Positions 24,005-37,061 of a stretch of 64,000 nucleotides of DNA are shown one piece after another. The notes under the pieces were generated by a model. It saw only the letters and a list, made by a program, of their open reading frames with translations, had not been told where the DNA came from and made no database searches. Source of the DNA: Hyperoodon ampullatus (taxonomy: Eukaryota; Chordata; Mammalia; Artiodactyla; Ziphiidae); assembly GCA_949752795.1 (NCBI GenBank), contig OX457057.1, forward strand, positions 5,074,632 through 5,138,631, given 5' to 3'. The position numbers and the translations under genes were made by a program. Every line of letters starts with the position of its first letter. The stretch's first letter is position 1.

Positions 24005-25440
24005 AACAATAACAGGAATAAAAGAACGGGCAAAATGGAAGCATGCTGTTTAAGTCCCTTCTGATATACACAAGTGGGATAATATTATTTGAAGATAGAT
24101 TCTGTTAAGGATACATAATGTAAATCCTAGAGCAACCACAAATAAAACAGAAGCAAACCTAATAAGCCAATAGTGGAGACTAAATGGAATACTAAAAAAA
24201 AAAAAAATCAGTTAATCCAATAGAAGGCAGGAAAAGGGAACAAAGAACAAATGGAACAAATAGAAAAAAATAGAATGCTGGTAAACGTAAACTCAACCAC
24301 ATCAGTAATTACACGAAATACAAACCGTCTATACGTTTCAAATAAAAAGCAGAGAACTTGGAGTAGACAAAGATTTCTTAAATTGGCCAGAAGAAGAAAA
24401 ATGATAAATTAGACTTAACCAAATGTAAAAACTTTTGGTCTTTGAAATATACCCTTAAGAAAATGAAAAAGTAACCCAGAGACTGGAGGAAAATATTTAT
24501 AATGCATAAACCTGATGAAGGCCTCATACCCAAAATACAAAAAGAACTATTAATATTCAACTGTAGAAAGACAACCCAATTAAAAATTGGGCAAACATTA
24601 AAATAGACTTTACAAAAGAAAGTATATAAATAGTCAATAAGTGCATGAATAAATGTCACAAATTATTAGTCATTAAGGAAAAGCAAAGTGAAGCTGCAAT
24701 GAGATAACTGCACACCCATGACAATGGCTACAATTGAAAAGACAGGTAGTTCCAAGTGTTGGCAAAGATGTGGAGCAACTTTAATTCATACACATTTCTG
24801 ACGGAAATATAAAATAGTGCAATCTCTTTGGAAAACACTTTGGCAGTTTCATATAAAGTTAAACACATATTTACTGTATGACAAAGCCATTTCATGCCTA
24901 GGTTTTTACCAAAGAGAAATGAAAACATATGTCCACACAAAGACTTGTATATAAATGTTAATAATAGTTTATTCATAACAGCCCCAAACTGGAAACAACA
25001 CAAATGTTCATCAACATTTGAATGGCTAAACAAATTATGATATATCCATATAATGGAATAATACTCTACAATGAAAAGGAATGGATTACTACTGATACAC
25101 ACAACAACATGGATTAATCTCAAAAACATTATCTTGAATGAAAGAAAACAGAAACAAAGAGAGTACATACTGTATGATTTCATTTACGTAAGATTTGAGA
25201 ACAGGCAAAACTAATCTACAATGACAGAAAGCAGATCAATGCTTGCTTGAGGCTGGAGGTATGAGAGAGATTAACTGAAAAGGGTATGAAGGAAATTTTC
25301 ATGGTGCTGAAAATGTTTTATATCTTGAATGTGGTGATAGATACATAATAGATTTGTTTGTTAGCATTCATTGAACTGTGCATTTAAAATGAGTTGCATT
25401 TTACTGTATGTGAATTATACCTCAGTGGAGCTGATTTTTA
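24005..25440 (+). mobile_element. Ancient L1: ORF2 3' end and 3' UTR, sense
   Basis: Runs in L1 order: AAATTGGGCAAACATTAAAA, GAGATAACTGCACACCCATG, GTGTTGGCAAAGATGTGGAG, CCTTTCATGCC-type sequence, ATATCCATATAATGGAATAA, CATACTGTATGATTTCATTT, then a 3' UTR. Reading frames are broken throughout. In the same orientation as CAMTA1. Confidence 0.85.
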
Positions 25441-25810
25441 AAAGTTTTAACCCCGTGTGCCAAGAATCTGCATATATTACCTCATGTAATACAATTATGT
25501 TATCCTGCATTTTAGGTGAGGAAATGTCAAGTGACGTACCCCAAATCGTATGGCCAAAGGGAGATAGAGTAACTTTTTCCTACTCTACAAGAAATGCTTT
25601 TTATCTCCCCAAATAGGCAGATTCAATCTTCTCACAAATTAAAGTGTAGGACGTACATTGTTCCAATGGCTTTCAAACTACTATGTGGCTGGCATCTAGG
25701 AAACTTGCTATAGATTCCTCACTGGAGTAATTTATATATTTCCCTCAATACATGCTTCTTTTCCTTCAGGTGTCTTTTTATTTCCCCTGTACTTTTTAGT
25801 ATGTCTTTTT

Positions 25811-25882
25811 TTTTTTTTGAGTATAATTGCTTTACAATGGTGTGTTAGTTTCTGCTTTATAACGAAGTGAATCAGTTATACA
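25811..25882 (-). mobile_element. Short L1 3'-end insertion
   Basis: Reverse L1 tail: a T run, then AATTGCTTTACAATGGTGTG and TTTCTGCTTTATAACGAAG. TTTAGTATGTCTTTT (25796-25810) and TTTAGTATATCTTTT (25883-25897) flank it with one mismatch. Confidence 0.8.
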
Positions 25883-25945
25883 TTTAGTATATCTTTTAAG
25901 GTGGCACAGCAGTGAGGTTATAAGTATCTTCAGGGCTGTGGACGA

Positions 25946-26610
25946 TCCTTATATCAGTCAGGGTCCAGTCAGGACACAGAAACCATATTGGGTATTTGAA
26001 CAGAGAAAACTTAAGGTAAAGAATTGTTAGCTAGTAAAAGGTGATTGACTACTAATAGGGATAAAAGAGAATTCTAAGTGTTCTAGGAGTATCTGGTACG
26101 TCTAAGAGCAGCAACTACCTGTAGGCTGAGAAAGAGTAGACAATAAATAAACTAAGGACTGGAAGAGTCCCCCCTCACTGCATAGGCTGAAATTCGGACC
26201 TCTTCAGAGCACAGGGCCACCACAGGAACACGCTGGCTGCCAAAGGGCATGGGCTACAGTTGGTCTGCAGACATGGTTCACTGTCGCTTGAGGGTGTCAG
26301 GTGGGCCAGAGCTGCAGCCTGCCAGTAGAGGGAGGGTGTCCTGGGGGTGTGGCTGGCGCTCATCTGCATGGTCACTGGGCTCCTGCTCTGAATCATAATG
26401 ATGATCATACTAATAGTGACAGAGGACAGAAACCAGCAAGAATGTCTGGCCACCATCATCTTGCAGGGGCACTTCATTGCTCTATGGAAGAAGCTTGACA
26501 TCCTGCCAAGCCAGCATGGGAAAATGTTTATAGGGCCCATCTTCTGTGTCACAAAGCAGGACAAATAAGGGTAAAATTGGAGCTAAGAGAAAAACAAATT
26601 GACAACCGGG
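25946..26610 (+). repeat. Probable old LTR-like or medium-reiterated repeat
   Basis: Opens TATCAGTCAGGGTCCAGTCA with GGACACAGAAACC, a start I know from old mammalian interspersed repeats. It runs to about TTGACAACCGGG. Family not identified. Confidence 0.35.
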
Positions 26611-26687
26611 ACTATATTGAAATAGAAGTTGGGGCAATCTTGGGTCCAGATTAATCGGCAAATGTCATTGTATTAAGAAGCAATGAG

Positions 26688-26899
26688 GGGCTTCCCTGGT
26701 GGCGCAGTGATTGAGAGTTCGCCTGCTGATGCAGGGGACATGGGTTTGTGCCCCGGTCTGGGAGGATCCCACATGCCGTGGAGTGGCTGGGCCCGTGAGC
26801 CATGGCTGCTGAGCCTGCGCATCCAGAGCCTGTGCTCTGCAACGGGAGAGGCCACAACAGTGAGAGGCCCGCGTACCACAAAAAAAAAAAAAAGAAAAA
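26688..26899 (+). mobile_element. CHR-type SINE, short form
   Basis: Short form in sense with an A-rich tail. AAGAAGCAATGAG is perfectly duplicated at 26675-26687 and 26900-26912. Confidence 0.95.
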
Positions 26900-26912
26900 A
26901 AGAAGCAATGAG

Positions 26913-27495
26913 TACTCTGGTTAACATATCTCTCTTTCTAAAATCTATTGCTCTAAATGTATTTCTTTCTGGATAACATATATGGTTCATGGTCCTACAA
27001 TCTACTCAGTTTCCAATGCCAGAAACATCAGAGTGGGAGTCCCAAAGTTGCATGCCTACTAGGTCCAGGCATGTATTGTGAGTGAAAAGACCAGCCAGGT
27101 AGGGATGGTGGGCAGCTGCTCCTCAGCTGTAACCAGTGGGTGATCTCTAGGGATGTGGTCCCAGAGTGGCCAGACTTTAAGTTTTAGGAGAACTGCAAAT
27201 CCCCATTTCCCAATCTTTAAATGTTGGCAAATAAACCAAATGGGAACAAATACTGTGTTTACCAAGCAAGCACATCTCGGGTGGATTCAGCCCCTGGGCT
27301 TCCTTTGCTTTGGATGTCCTCACTACCTCACTGTCCCTCATTTTCTCCAGCCAATTGGCTTTCAAGCCGTACTTACTCACTTTTGAAAAAATTCAAGTTA
27401 GTTCCATCTTGCCCATCTCCACTGTCATAGTCCAGGATCTCACTGTTTCCTTCCTGGGCTGTAATCACAGTTGGTAGCCCCCTCTCTGCCCTGGC
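26913..27495. other. Single-copy intronic DNA
   Basis: No recognised exon, RNA gene or repeat. Confidence 0.4.
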
Positions 27496-27499
27496 ACCA

Positions 27500-28062
27500 T
27501 CAGAGTGATGTTTCTCAAGCACGGCTCTTTTTGTGCCTCCTCTCCACTTAAAAGCTTTCCACGGCTCCCTGGCTCTTGTGGATAAAGCTGCGTTCTCCTG
27601 GCATCTTCATTCCTCCACAGTCTGCTGCCTCTCTACCCTTTCCATCTTTGGATCCTGTTGTTCTATACCCTTCAGCCTCTACGACTTCATGTTACTCAAA
27701 GTCTCCCAAATACATTTGCTTTTCCCACTTTCCTGTTTCTGCACATGCTGTTTCTTTCCCTAATGCCGTTACCATTTGTCAGCCTGGCAACCTCCTACTC
27801 ATCCTTCAAGACCCAGTTTGGATGTTGGCTCCTTGGCAAAAACCTTCCCTTCTCTTCCCAGTATGAACACATCATTTTTGCTGCTAATTTAGCATTCATC
27901 ATCTGTTTTGCTGTTGACAATAGCCCTGGATCCTGCAGCTCTGTCTGTCTTCCCCGTTCTATTTCCCAGGGCCATCACCCATATGTCTTTGTATCATTAG
28001 GGCCTCGTGTAGTGCCTGGCATACAGTAGGTGCTCAATAATTCATCAAATGATTGAACCAAA
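27500..28062 (+). mobile_element. L2 LINE 3' portion
   Basis: Follows the L2 consensus order: AAAAGCTTTCCACGGCTCCC, CACATGCTGTTTCTTTCCC, CATCCTTCAAGACCCAGTTT, then GTGCCTGGCATACAGTAGG and TGCTCAATAATTCATC. A good-length ancient L2 tail with broken frames. Confidence 0.85.
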
Positions 28063-29904
28063 GAGTGGATAAGGAAATGAAGGAGAGACTGGAGGAATTG
28101 CTCCTTCACTGAATCTTCCTCTGACTGTTTTTATGATAGCTCATTGTTTCTGCTCTGATTGGCTCTTTGGTGGTCATGAGAATGCTTTACCACATCTAAA
28201 TAACAGACAGCCAACTGAGCCAGGCTTTATGTCACAAATCTGGGCTGTTAGGAATTTATCCTGAATTGCTACTTACCATTTTGTAGAAAGTCTTCCAGAC
28301 ACCCTTGGGTCCCTGAGATCTTAATTGCCACCACACTCATAAATTGTCAAATTGTATGCTACCTTTTGTATACCCTTTATATACCCTATATATAAAGTAG
28401 AAGCCATTATTCTGTATGCTGTTGTTTATCACAAGAGCTGGTTATTTCAAAAGCATGATCTGGGGTGTTGGTTTTGACCTGCGGGTGGGGACCCAGAACA
28501 TCCTGTGGAGGGTGTTGGCTTGGCCAGCTGGGCTCTCGGGAAGTACTTCAGTGGATGGAGACAGGATGTATAAAGAGGGAGCATGGCACTCTTGGACCCA
28601 GGGTTGGAATATTTATCATGGAGGAGGAGACCCACCAGCTTCATGCATGGGGTGCCCTGGAGAGAGCAGGTGAGGGATGCCACTGGGAGTGGGGTAAGGA
28701 ATGGCTATTTATTTATTTATTTTTATCATTTTATTTTTATTCAAACATGAATAAGTACAAAATAATATAAAATATATGAAGACATAAATAATGATACATT
28801 GATCACTTGAGTATCCACTATTGATTTTAAGATAATAAAAAACAGCGTTAACTTTGAAGTCATTCTCATTAATGTTTTTTTAAACTTTATTTAAATTAAA
28901 GCCAATTATTTTTTGTAAAGTGCAGTGAGCAGTGGGTTCTGGGAAAATTTGCTTCCACTGTAAACATGTTGGTTAGAAGTCATTAATATGACATTCACAC
29001 ATCCCTAATAAAGTACATAACACAGAGATCTGGAACCATTGAAATACCCAGAGGACATAAAGTATGAGTCTTAAAACCAAGAGTATTGGAAACAAGATAT
29101 TTTTACTTCTCGTTTGGGAGTAATATAGTTGCATTTTGTGGCTCTAGCAGATGCTGGGGCCAGCTGCTAGGAGAGTCCTGGCTTTTTTCCCCCCTCAGCT
29201 TTGGTCCCGTACAGATAAAACCCGTGTGCAGAACTCTCATAAAAAACAAACTTAAAAAAATTATCCCTTAGGTTGAAAGATTTATTCTTTTTTTTGGTGT
29301 GTGTGTGCAAAATATCTGAGATTGTGTAGACCACAGATATTTTCTTTACTTGGACTCAGGAGAATAACAAACAAAACATATCTCTATATAGCTTGTTGTT
29401 GCTTTTGTTTGTTTGCTTGTTGAGTTTGTCCCAATAAGCACTAAAAACCCCTCGAGACTGACCTTTCTCTCTCACTGACATTGGACCCCCAGATGAAGAA
29501 TGGAGAGCCAATAGAAGGGACTGGTCCTTTTTCTGAGGACTGCTTCAGGGGAAATGGCTGAAGGGGAAGCCAGTTTCTCTGGGCTGGGTGATTCTATGGG
29601 GTGTCCTCAGTGGGTGGCTCCTGGAGAGGGAATGGAAGTGACAGTGAGCTCGGGCTGAGAGATGGAGGTGAATTCGGCCTGAGAATTCCCGTATCCTCCT
29701 CCAAACAGGCATAGCCTCCCACACACCGGAGGCAGGACACGGTGTGGTGGACCTCTGAGGTGGACCAATGGGGCAGTGAGCCCTGCTTCAAAGGAAGCAT
29801 TTGTTGCGGCTGCATCTTCAATCACACCTGGGCTCCACACAAGCCCCGTGGACGCAGAGGGCTTGGCTCCAGAAGGCATGTTGTGTTTTTCAGGCTTCTG
29901 TGAT
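28063..29904. other. Mostly single-copy intronic DNA
   Basis: AT-rich between 28700 and 29070, with a TTTA run at 28709-28725 and possibly an old LINE remnant. No exon or RNA gene recognised. Confidence 0.4.
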
Positions 29905-30262
29905 GTCTGTATCTGGAGCTGCTCTGTCCAATATGGCAGCCGCAGGTAGCTGCCCAGCACTTGAAATATGGCTGCTCTCAATTAGCATGGGCTAGAAATG
30001 GAAAATACACAATGAGGTTTGAAAACTTAGTATGAAAAAATTTGTGAAATAGCTCATGACTGCTTTTTAAAAAAATTTGTGAAATCATAATATTTTGGAC
30101 ATATCGGGTTAAAATAGAAAATATATTGCAAAATATATTATTACAATTAATTTGTTTCTTTTTACTTTACAAAACATGTAGGTTCTAGAAGTTTTAAAAT
30201 CACAGCTGTGGCTTGCCTTTGTGACTCACGTTATGTTTGTACTGGACAGTGCTGCCCTGGTG
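29905..30262 (-). mobile_element. hAT-like non-autonomous DNA transposon
   Basis: The ends form an inverted pair: GCTGCTCTGTCCAATATGG on the left and TACTGGACAGTGCTGCCC on the right. Between them are GCACTTGAAATATGGCTGC and AT-rich sequence with TTTGGACATATCGGGTTAAA. This is a known mammalian MER-type family; I do not assign the exact name. Confidence 0.65.
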
Positions 30263-31500
30263 CTGATGGGCTGGCCAGGTGCTGCCTTTCCGAATGTGGA
30301 GCGCTTAGTGGAACATTTCTGTCCAGGCTCTTCATGTAGGGCATCGAGCTTCAATGGCAGCTGCATCTTCATTTGTCCACCCCCAACCACCCAGCTTGCA
30401 GCAAGAGTTGGCTCATACATGGGCTCCTTCTGTTTGCATCCTTTAGAAGAGAACTTTGCATTCATTCACTCAACCTCTATCTGCCAACAGTCATCTTTGG
30501 GTACAGGAACCACTCAGGGCTCTACAGTGATGTAGGGACTGAGACTCAGACCCTCCCCAGACATTGTGGAACTAGGAAGGGAGAACCACCAGGCACAGAA
30601 ACACTAGCCGCAGAAAACCCTGCCTGCTAGGAGTCCAGGAGTGGTGCAACCACTGCTGAGAAGCTTCCGGAAGCTGGTGTTCACTGTGGAGTGAGACAGC
30701 AGGGAAGACTCCCTGGAAGGGGTGAACTATGAACAAGGCCAGACAGGTTATGCAGGATGAATCAGTGCATGGGGGCCGAGGTGGGAAGGGGCAAGAAAAG
30801 TCAGGCTGGCACAATGCATTCCCACCTGCCAGTCCTGGGGGCAGCCTCTGAGGATGACCCCGAGCCTCGCTGGCTCACCACCGAGATGGGCTTTGCAGCT
30901 TTCTGTCTGACCCGTCACCTGGGGGCAGACAGGACCAGGCCCATGTGGCAGTTGGATGGTGGGCGGTCGGCATGACTTTGGATGGCAGAGATGCACGGCG
31001 ACAGAGCATGTGACCAGACGACAATGCCAGGAAGTCCTGCCCACTCTGTCCTTCTTGGTGGGGCTTGGTCAGTGCCTTGGGGAGTGGCCCACCCACCTCC
31101 CTGACCTGCAGGGACTGAACCCAATGCCAAAAAGATACAGGGGCCTGTGGGATTCTACTACAGCCTGTCCCCTGAGCCCCTGCCACACACAGACATCATA
31201 CCTCGGTGGCAGTTTTTCTATTTGAACATCCAAAGGGCAAACTAAACATTTAAAATCTGCAAGCTGGACAGTCTTTGCTTTGGATGCTGCAGTGAATTCC
31301 TTCATCTTGACAGTCGAGTCGTTCTTCTCGGCACTGATGCAGTGTTTAGGATCCAGGAAAAACAGATACCACGGGAGCCAGGGAGCTGAGCAGGCTTGCA
31401 GGCATGCAGGTGGCCCTTTGGGTTCAGGGTCCAACCTTGTAGGAAGGGAGGACTGGCATTTTCTTCATCTCCGGCCACACCTACCTGGATGTCTGCACTC
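30263..31500. other. Single-copy intronic DNA
   Basis: GC-rich from 30540 to 31480. Several open frames on both strands show no protein features. No exon recognised. Confidence 0.4.
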
Positions 31501-31501
31501 T

Positions 31502-32010
31502 CTTCTTGTTCTTTTTTATTGTGGTGAAATGCACACAACATTTACCTTAGTGGCATTTAGTGTATTCTCAATGTTGTATAACCTTCACCACTATTTAGTT
31601 CCAGATATTCTCATCCCCTCAAAAGGAGACCCCACACCCCTTAGCAGTCACTCCCCACCACCCCTCTTCGTCCAGCTTCTGGCAACCACCAGCCTATCTT
31701 CTATCTCTACGGATTTGCCTGTTCTGGACATTTCACATCAATGGGCTCATACAACATGCGGCCTTGTGTGTCTGGCTTCTCTTGCCAGCATGTTTTCAAG
31801 GTTCATCCGTGTTGTAGTGTGCGTTTGAACTTCATTCCTTTCTGTGGCTGAATAACCTATTGTGTGGAAAGACCATACTCTGTTTATCCGTCTGTCCGTC
31901 TGTTGACAGACACCTGGGGTGCTTCTGGCTTTTGGCGATTGTGAACGATGCTGCTGTGAACATTTGTGTACATGATTTTCTTTGAGTCCCAGTTTTCACT
32001 TCTCTGGGAC
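31502..32010 (-). mobile_element. Old L1 3' end, antisense
   Basis: The reverse of an older L1 3' UTR/ORF2 end: TTTTATTGTGGTGAAATGCA, CCTTCACCACTATTTAGTTC, GGACATTTCACATCAATGG, GTTCATCCGTGTTGTAGTG, then TGTGAACATTTGTGTACATG. The open frame over its first half is a by-product. Confidence 0.85.
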
Positions 32011-32094
32011 ACACTCTCTCTTGGTTTGAGCATTCTATGAATTTCCTGGGCCAGACTTGAGTTTGAGAGGCAACAGGCAGGAGGGGAAAGAACA

Positions 32095-32225
32095 TCATGC
32101 AGTGGGCGTTGGGAGTCCCGGGTCCCAGCTTGGCTGAGCCACAAACACGTGACCTTGGCCGAGTCCCTCCCCTTCTCTGGGCCTCAGTTTCCTGCTCTGT
32201 GAAAATGAGATGGCCCGGATCTGTG
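32095..32225 (+). repeat. MIR SINE fragment
   Basis: CACGTGACCTTGGCCGAGTC and GGGCCTCAGTTTCCTGCTC are the conserved MIR core. Confidence 0.8.
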
Positions 32226-32694
32226 TTTCTGTCTGTCTTCTTCGGAGCCCTAGGTGGCTGGAGCTTTGGGGAAAGGCGGGGAGGGCCAGACAGTTGGGAT
32301 GAAGATGCTTTTTTTCAAAACCTCTTCCCCTCTTCAGCTAGAGTGTTTGTCTCTCTCTTTGTCTGTTGTTTTGTCTGTATCGTAAGACATTTAAAGCAAA
32401 TGGTTCCTGGATATAAAAAACGTTTCCTATCACTGAAGATGACCCCATGGATCATACAAGGGTTATGGGTGGCAATGAGCCTGATCCTGCTGGAAGGAGA
32501 GAATCCTGCTGATGGATGCTCAGTCTGGCTCCTCCTGTCTCCCTGAAGGGAGGTGGGGCACTGAGGTGACTCCAGCTCAGTGGGAAGCAGGAGGCTGTTA
32601 GCCTGAGTTAGGAAAGCATGACTGTACACGTGCAGGTTTTCCTTTTCTCCATCTCAACACACCGTAGCCGTTCTTTAAAGAAATTCAGATCAGT
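32226..32694. other. Single-copy intronic DNA
   Basis: No exon or recognised repeat. Confidence 0.4.
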
Positions 32695-32945
32695 AGTGGA
32701 GGGTGTGGGCTCTGGAACCATTGTGCATGGGTTTGGGTTCTGCAGAGTTTAGCCGTGTGACCTTGGGCAAGCCACTTAACTGCTCTGTGCCTCAAGTTTC
32801 CCCACTTGTAAAATGGGCATGTTCTCACTTTGTAGTTTGTTTTGAAGATTAAGTGAGACTATCCCCCATGAAGTCCTAGAGCAGTCGCTGGCCTTAGACA
32901 TCACTCTGCCAATGTTAGCTGTTATGATGGTAATGATGACACAGA
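32695..32945 (+). repeat. MIR SINE, nearly full length
   Basis: GTGGGCTCTGGAACCATTG, GTGTGACCTTGGGCAAGCC, CTTGTAAAATGGGCATG and GAAGATTAAGTGAGAC are in MIR order. Confidence 0.9.
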
Positions 32946-33560
32946 TGATGAAGCCCCTCTCCGCCCGAAATCATTCCCCTTCCTAGCCCAGATGGCTCTC
33001 CTTACTCTGAATTTTGATGGTTCTCACTTTGTTCCACGCTATTTAGCATCTTCTGTTCTTTGTGGTTCTTTGGGGGTGTGCCTAGCTCTCTCCCCAAAAA
33101 GATCCTAAGCTTTGGGGAGGCAGGGTCTGGCCCACGGTCTGCCCATCTGATGATGAGACAGATCAGAACCAGAATAAGGGGAATGGGCTGGGCAGCACGG
33201 GTCTGGGAGTAGACAGGTGACCCAGACACGCCCCATCCAGCTGGGAGCCAGACAGCAGTGCAACGATGCTCCCTGGTGGTTGAGTCCAGCTCTGGGGCTT
33301 AGTCAATGTGAATATGACACAGGAGGAAGCCTGCCTCTGGGAATTCAGTTTCCTTTGCTCAGAGGGGCTGCCTTTAAGTGGGACAGGTGCTCCACCCAGG
33401 GGGGATCTGCATGGGAGGGTTCAGGAGGGAGCGGCTGGTGCTCAAAGATAGTTCATAAATCAGCGTGGTTCCCTGGGGCCTCTGCTTGCTTGTGTGGCAG
33501 CTCGGTAGGCCTGAGGTGACCCATTGGTCTGGCTACAGAGTTGACAGGACAGTTGACCCT
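32946..33560. other. Single-copy intronic DNA
   Basis: No exon or recognised repeat. Confidence 0.4.
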
Positions 33561-33640
33561 GTGATGGCGTGAACGCCCCACTATTATGTTGACTTATCTC
33601 TGTCCCTGGCTGTGAGCAATTTAAGAGCAGGCTTCATGTG
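33561..33640 (+). mobile_element. L2/MIR-type tail, 5' part, split by the L1
   Basis: TATCTCTGTCCCTGGCTGTG and AATTTAAGAGCAGGCTTC are the L2-style approach to its 3' end. The rest lies 7.4 kb away at 41071. Confidence 0.55.
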
Positions 33641-34798
33641 CTCTTTATTTAAAAGTTTTTATATTTTTTATTTTTTACACAGCAGGTTCTTATTAGTTAT
33701 CCATTTTATACATATTAGTGTATATATGTCAATCCCACTCTCCCAGTTCATCACACCACCACTCCACCCACACCGCGCTTTCCCCCCTTGGTGTCCATAT
33801 GTTTTTTCTCTACTTCTATGTCTCAATTTCTGCTCTGCAACCAGTTCATCTGTACCATTTTTCTAGATTCCACATATATGCGTTAACATACGATATTTGT
33901 TTTTCTCTTTCTGACATACTTCACTCTGTATGACAGTCTCTAGATGCATCCACGTCTCTACAAATGCCCCAATTTTGTTCCTTTTTATGGCTGAGTAATA
34001 TTACATTGTATATATATACCACATCTTCTTTATCCATTCGTCTGTTGATGGGCATTTAGGTTATTTCCATGACCTGGCTATTGTAAATAGTGCTGCAGTG
34101 AACATTGGGGTGCATGTGTCTTTTTGAATTATGGTTTTCTCTGGGTATATGTCCAGTAGTGGGATTGCTGGGTCATATAGTAATTCTATTTTTAGTTTTT
34201 TAAGGAACCTCCAAACTGTTCTCTATAGTGGCTATATCAATTTACATTCCCACCAACAGTGCAAGAGGGTTCCCTTTTCTCCACACCCTCTCCAGCATTT
34301 GTTGTTTGTAGATTTTCTGATGATGCCCATTCTAACTGGTGTGAGGTGATAACCTCATTGTAGTTTTGATTTGCATTTCTCTAATAATTAGCGATGTTGA
34401 GCATCTTTTCATGTGCCTCTTGGCCATCTGTATGTCTTCTTTGGAGAAATGTCTATTTAGGTCTTCTGCCCATTTTTGGATTGCGTTGTTTGTTTTTTTT
34501 TAATATTGAGCTGCATGAGCTGTTTATATATTTTGGAGATTAATCATTTGTCCGTTGATTCATTTGCAAATATTTTCTCCCATTCTAAGGGTTGTTTTCT
34601 AGGCTTGTTTTTGGTTTCCTTTGCTGTGCAAAAGATTTCAAGTTTCATTAGGTCCCATTTGTTTATTTTTGTTTTTATTTCCATTACTCTAGGAGGTGGG
34701 TCAAAAAAGATCTTGCTGTGATTTACGTCATAGAGCATTCTGCCTATGTTTTCCTCTAAGAGTTTTATATTGTCTGGTCTTACATTTAGGTCTTTAAT

Positions 34799-35323
34799 TC
34801 ATTTTGAATTTATTTTTGTGTATGGTGTTAGCGAGTGTTCTAATTTCATTCTTTTACATGTAGCTGTCCAGTTTTCCCAGCACCACTTATTGAAGAGGCT
34901 GTCTTTTCTCCACTGTATATTCTTGCCTCCTTTATCAAAGATAAGGTGACCATAGGTGCATGGGTTTATCTCTGGTCTTTCTATCCTGTTCCATTGATCT
35001 ATATTTCTGTTTTTGTGCCAGTACCATATTGTCTTGACTACTGTAGTTTTGTAGTATAGTCTGAAGTCAGGGAGTCTGATTCCTTCAGCTCCGTTTTTTC
35101 CCCTCAAGATTACTTTGGCTATTCAAGGTCTTTTCTGTCTCCATACAAATTTTAAGATTTTTTGTTCTAGTTCTGTAAAAAATGCCATTGGTAATTTGAT
35201 AGGGATTGTATTGAATCTGTAGATTGCTTTGGGTAGTATAGTCATTTTCAGAATATTGATTCTTCCAATCCAAGAACATGGTATATCTCTCCATCTGTTT
35301 GTGTCATCTTTGATTTCTTTCAT
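34799..35323 (-). pseudogene. L1 ORF2 C-terminal region, broken
   Basis: Two overlapping minus frames encode [20 protein letters not shown] and then [20 protein letters not shown] and [17 protein letters not shown], the conserved L1 ORF2 C-terminal sequence. The shift of frame between them near 35100 marks decay. Confidence 0.85.
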
Positions 35324-35559
35324 CAGTGTCTTATAGTTTTCTGAGTACAGGTCTTTTACCTCCTTAGGTAGGTTTATTCCTAGGTATTTTATTCTTTTTG
35401 TTGCAATGGTGAATGGGATTGTTTCCTTAATTTCTCTTTCCGATCTCTCATTGTTAGTGTAAAGGAATGCAAGAGATTTCTGTGCATTAATTTTGTATCC
35501 TGCAACTTTACCAAATTCATTGATTAGCTCTAGTAGTTTTCTGGTGGCATCTCTAGGAT

Positions 35560-36080
35560 TCTCTATGTCATCATGTCATCTGCAAACAGTGACAGTTTTA
35601 CTTCTTCTTTTCCAATTTGTATTCCTTTTATTTATTTTTCTTCTTGATTGCCATGGCTAGGACTTCCAAAACTATGTTGAATAATAGTGGTGAGAGTGGA
35701 CATCCTTGTCTTGTTCCTGATCTTAGAGGAAATGCTTTCAGTTTTTCACCATTGAGAATGATGTTTGCTGTGGGTTTGTCATATATGGCCTTTATTATGT
35801 TGAGGTAGTTTCCCTCTATGCCCACTTTCCGGAGATTTTTTTATCATAAATGGGTGCTGAATTTTGTCAAAAGCTTTTTCTGCATCTATTGAGATCATCA
35901 TATGGTTTTTATTCTTCAATTTGTTAATATGGTGTATCACATTGATTGATTTGCGTATATCAAAGAATCGTTGCATCTCTGGGATAAATCCCACTTGATC
36001 ATGGTGTATGATCCTTTTAATGTGTTGTTGGATTCTGTTTGCCAGTATTTTGTTGAGGATTTTTGCATCTATATTCATTA
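35560..36080 (-). pseudogene. L1 ORF2 reverse transcriptase core, broken
   Basis: The minus strand encodes [34 protein letters not shown] and then, in another frame, [20 protein letters not shown]. The active-site FADD is in a third segment near 35570-35600. At least two frame breaks separate them. Confidence 0.85.
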
Positions 36081-36184
36081 GTGATATTGTTCTGTAATTT
36101 TCTTTTTTTGTAGCATCTCTGTCTGGTTTTGGTATCAGGATGATGGTGGCCTATAGAATGAGTCTGAGATTTTTCCTTCCTCTG

Positions 36185-36193
<9 letters not shown>

Positions 36194-36215
<22 letters not shown>

Positions 36216-36407
36216 GCGGTACACGGGCCTCTCACTGATGTGGCCTCTCCCATTGTGGAGCACAGGCTCTGGACCCGCAGGCTCAGTGGCCATGGCTCAC
36301 GGGCCTAGCCACTCCGTGGCATGTGGGATCTTCCCAGACCAGGGCACCAACCCGTGTCACCTGCATTGGCAGGTGGACTCTCAACCACTGTGCCTCCAGG
36401 GAAGCCC
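36194..36407 (-). mobile_element. CHR-type SINE, short form, in L1
   Basis: Sits in the L1 reverse transcriptase. CCTTCCTCTGCAATTTTT is duplicated at about 36175-36193 and 36408-36426. Nearly pure T run at its left. Confidence 0.95.
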
Positions 36408-36712
36408 CCTTCCTCTGCAATTTTTTGTATGAGTTTGAGAAAGATGGGTGTTAGCTCTTCTCTAAATGTTTGATAGAATTCACCTGTGAAGCCATCTGGT
36501 CCTGGACTTTTGTTTGTTGGAAGATTTTTAATCACAGTTTCAATTTCATTACTTGTGATTGGTCTGTTCATATTTTCTATTTCTTCCTGGTTCAGTATTT
36601 GAAGGTCATACCTTTCTAAGAATTTGTCCATTTCTTCCAGGTTGTCCATTTTATTGGCATAGAGTTGCTTGTAGTATTCTCTTAGGATGCTTTGTATTTC
36701 TGCAATGTCCAT
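36408..36712 (-). pseudogene. L1 ORF2 segment before the reverse transcriptase core
   Basis: The minus frame encodes [17 protein letters not shown] and [20 protein letters not shown], the linker and RT start of L1 ORF2. It is cut by the SINE at 36407. Confidence 0.85.
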
Positions 36713-37061
36713 TGTAACTTCTCCTTTTTCATTTCTAATTTTACTGATTTGAGTCCCCTCCCTCTTTTTCTTGATGAGTCTGGCTAAAGGTTTATCAATT
36801 TTGTTTATCTTCTCAAAGAACCAGCTTTTAGTTTTATTGATCTTTGCTATTGTTTTCTTTGTTTCTGTTTCATTTATTTCTGCTCTGATCTTTATGATCT
36901 CTTTCCTTCTACTAACTTTGGGTTTTGTTTGTTCTTCTTCCTCTACTTACTTTAGGTGTAATGTTAGATTGTTTATTTGAGAGTTTTCTTGTTTCTTGAG
37001 GTAGGATTGTATTGCTATAAACTTCCGTCTTAGAACTGCTTTTGCTGCATCCCATAGGTTT

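Noticed and set aside
31280..31828. 182-codon plus frame
   Set aside because: More than half lies in an antisense L1 3' UTR, so it is not a host gene.
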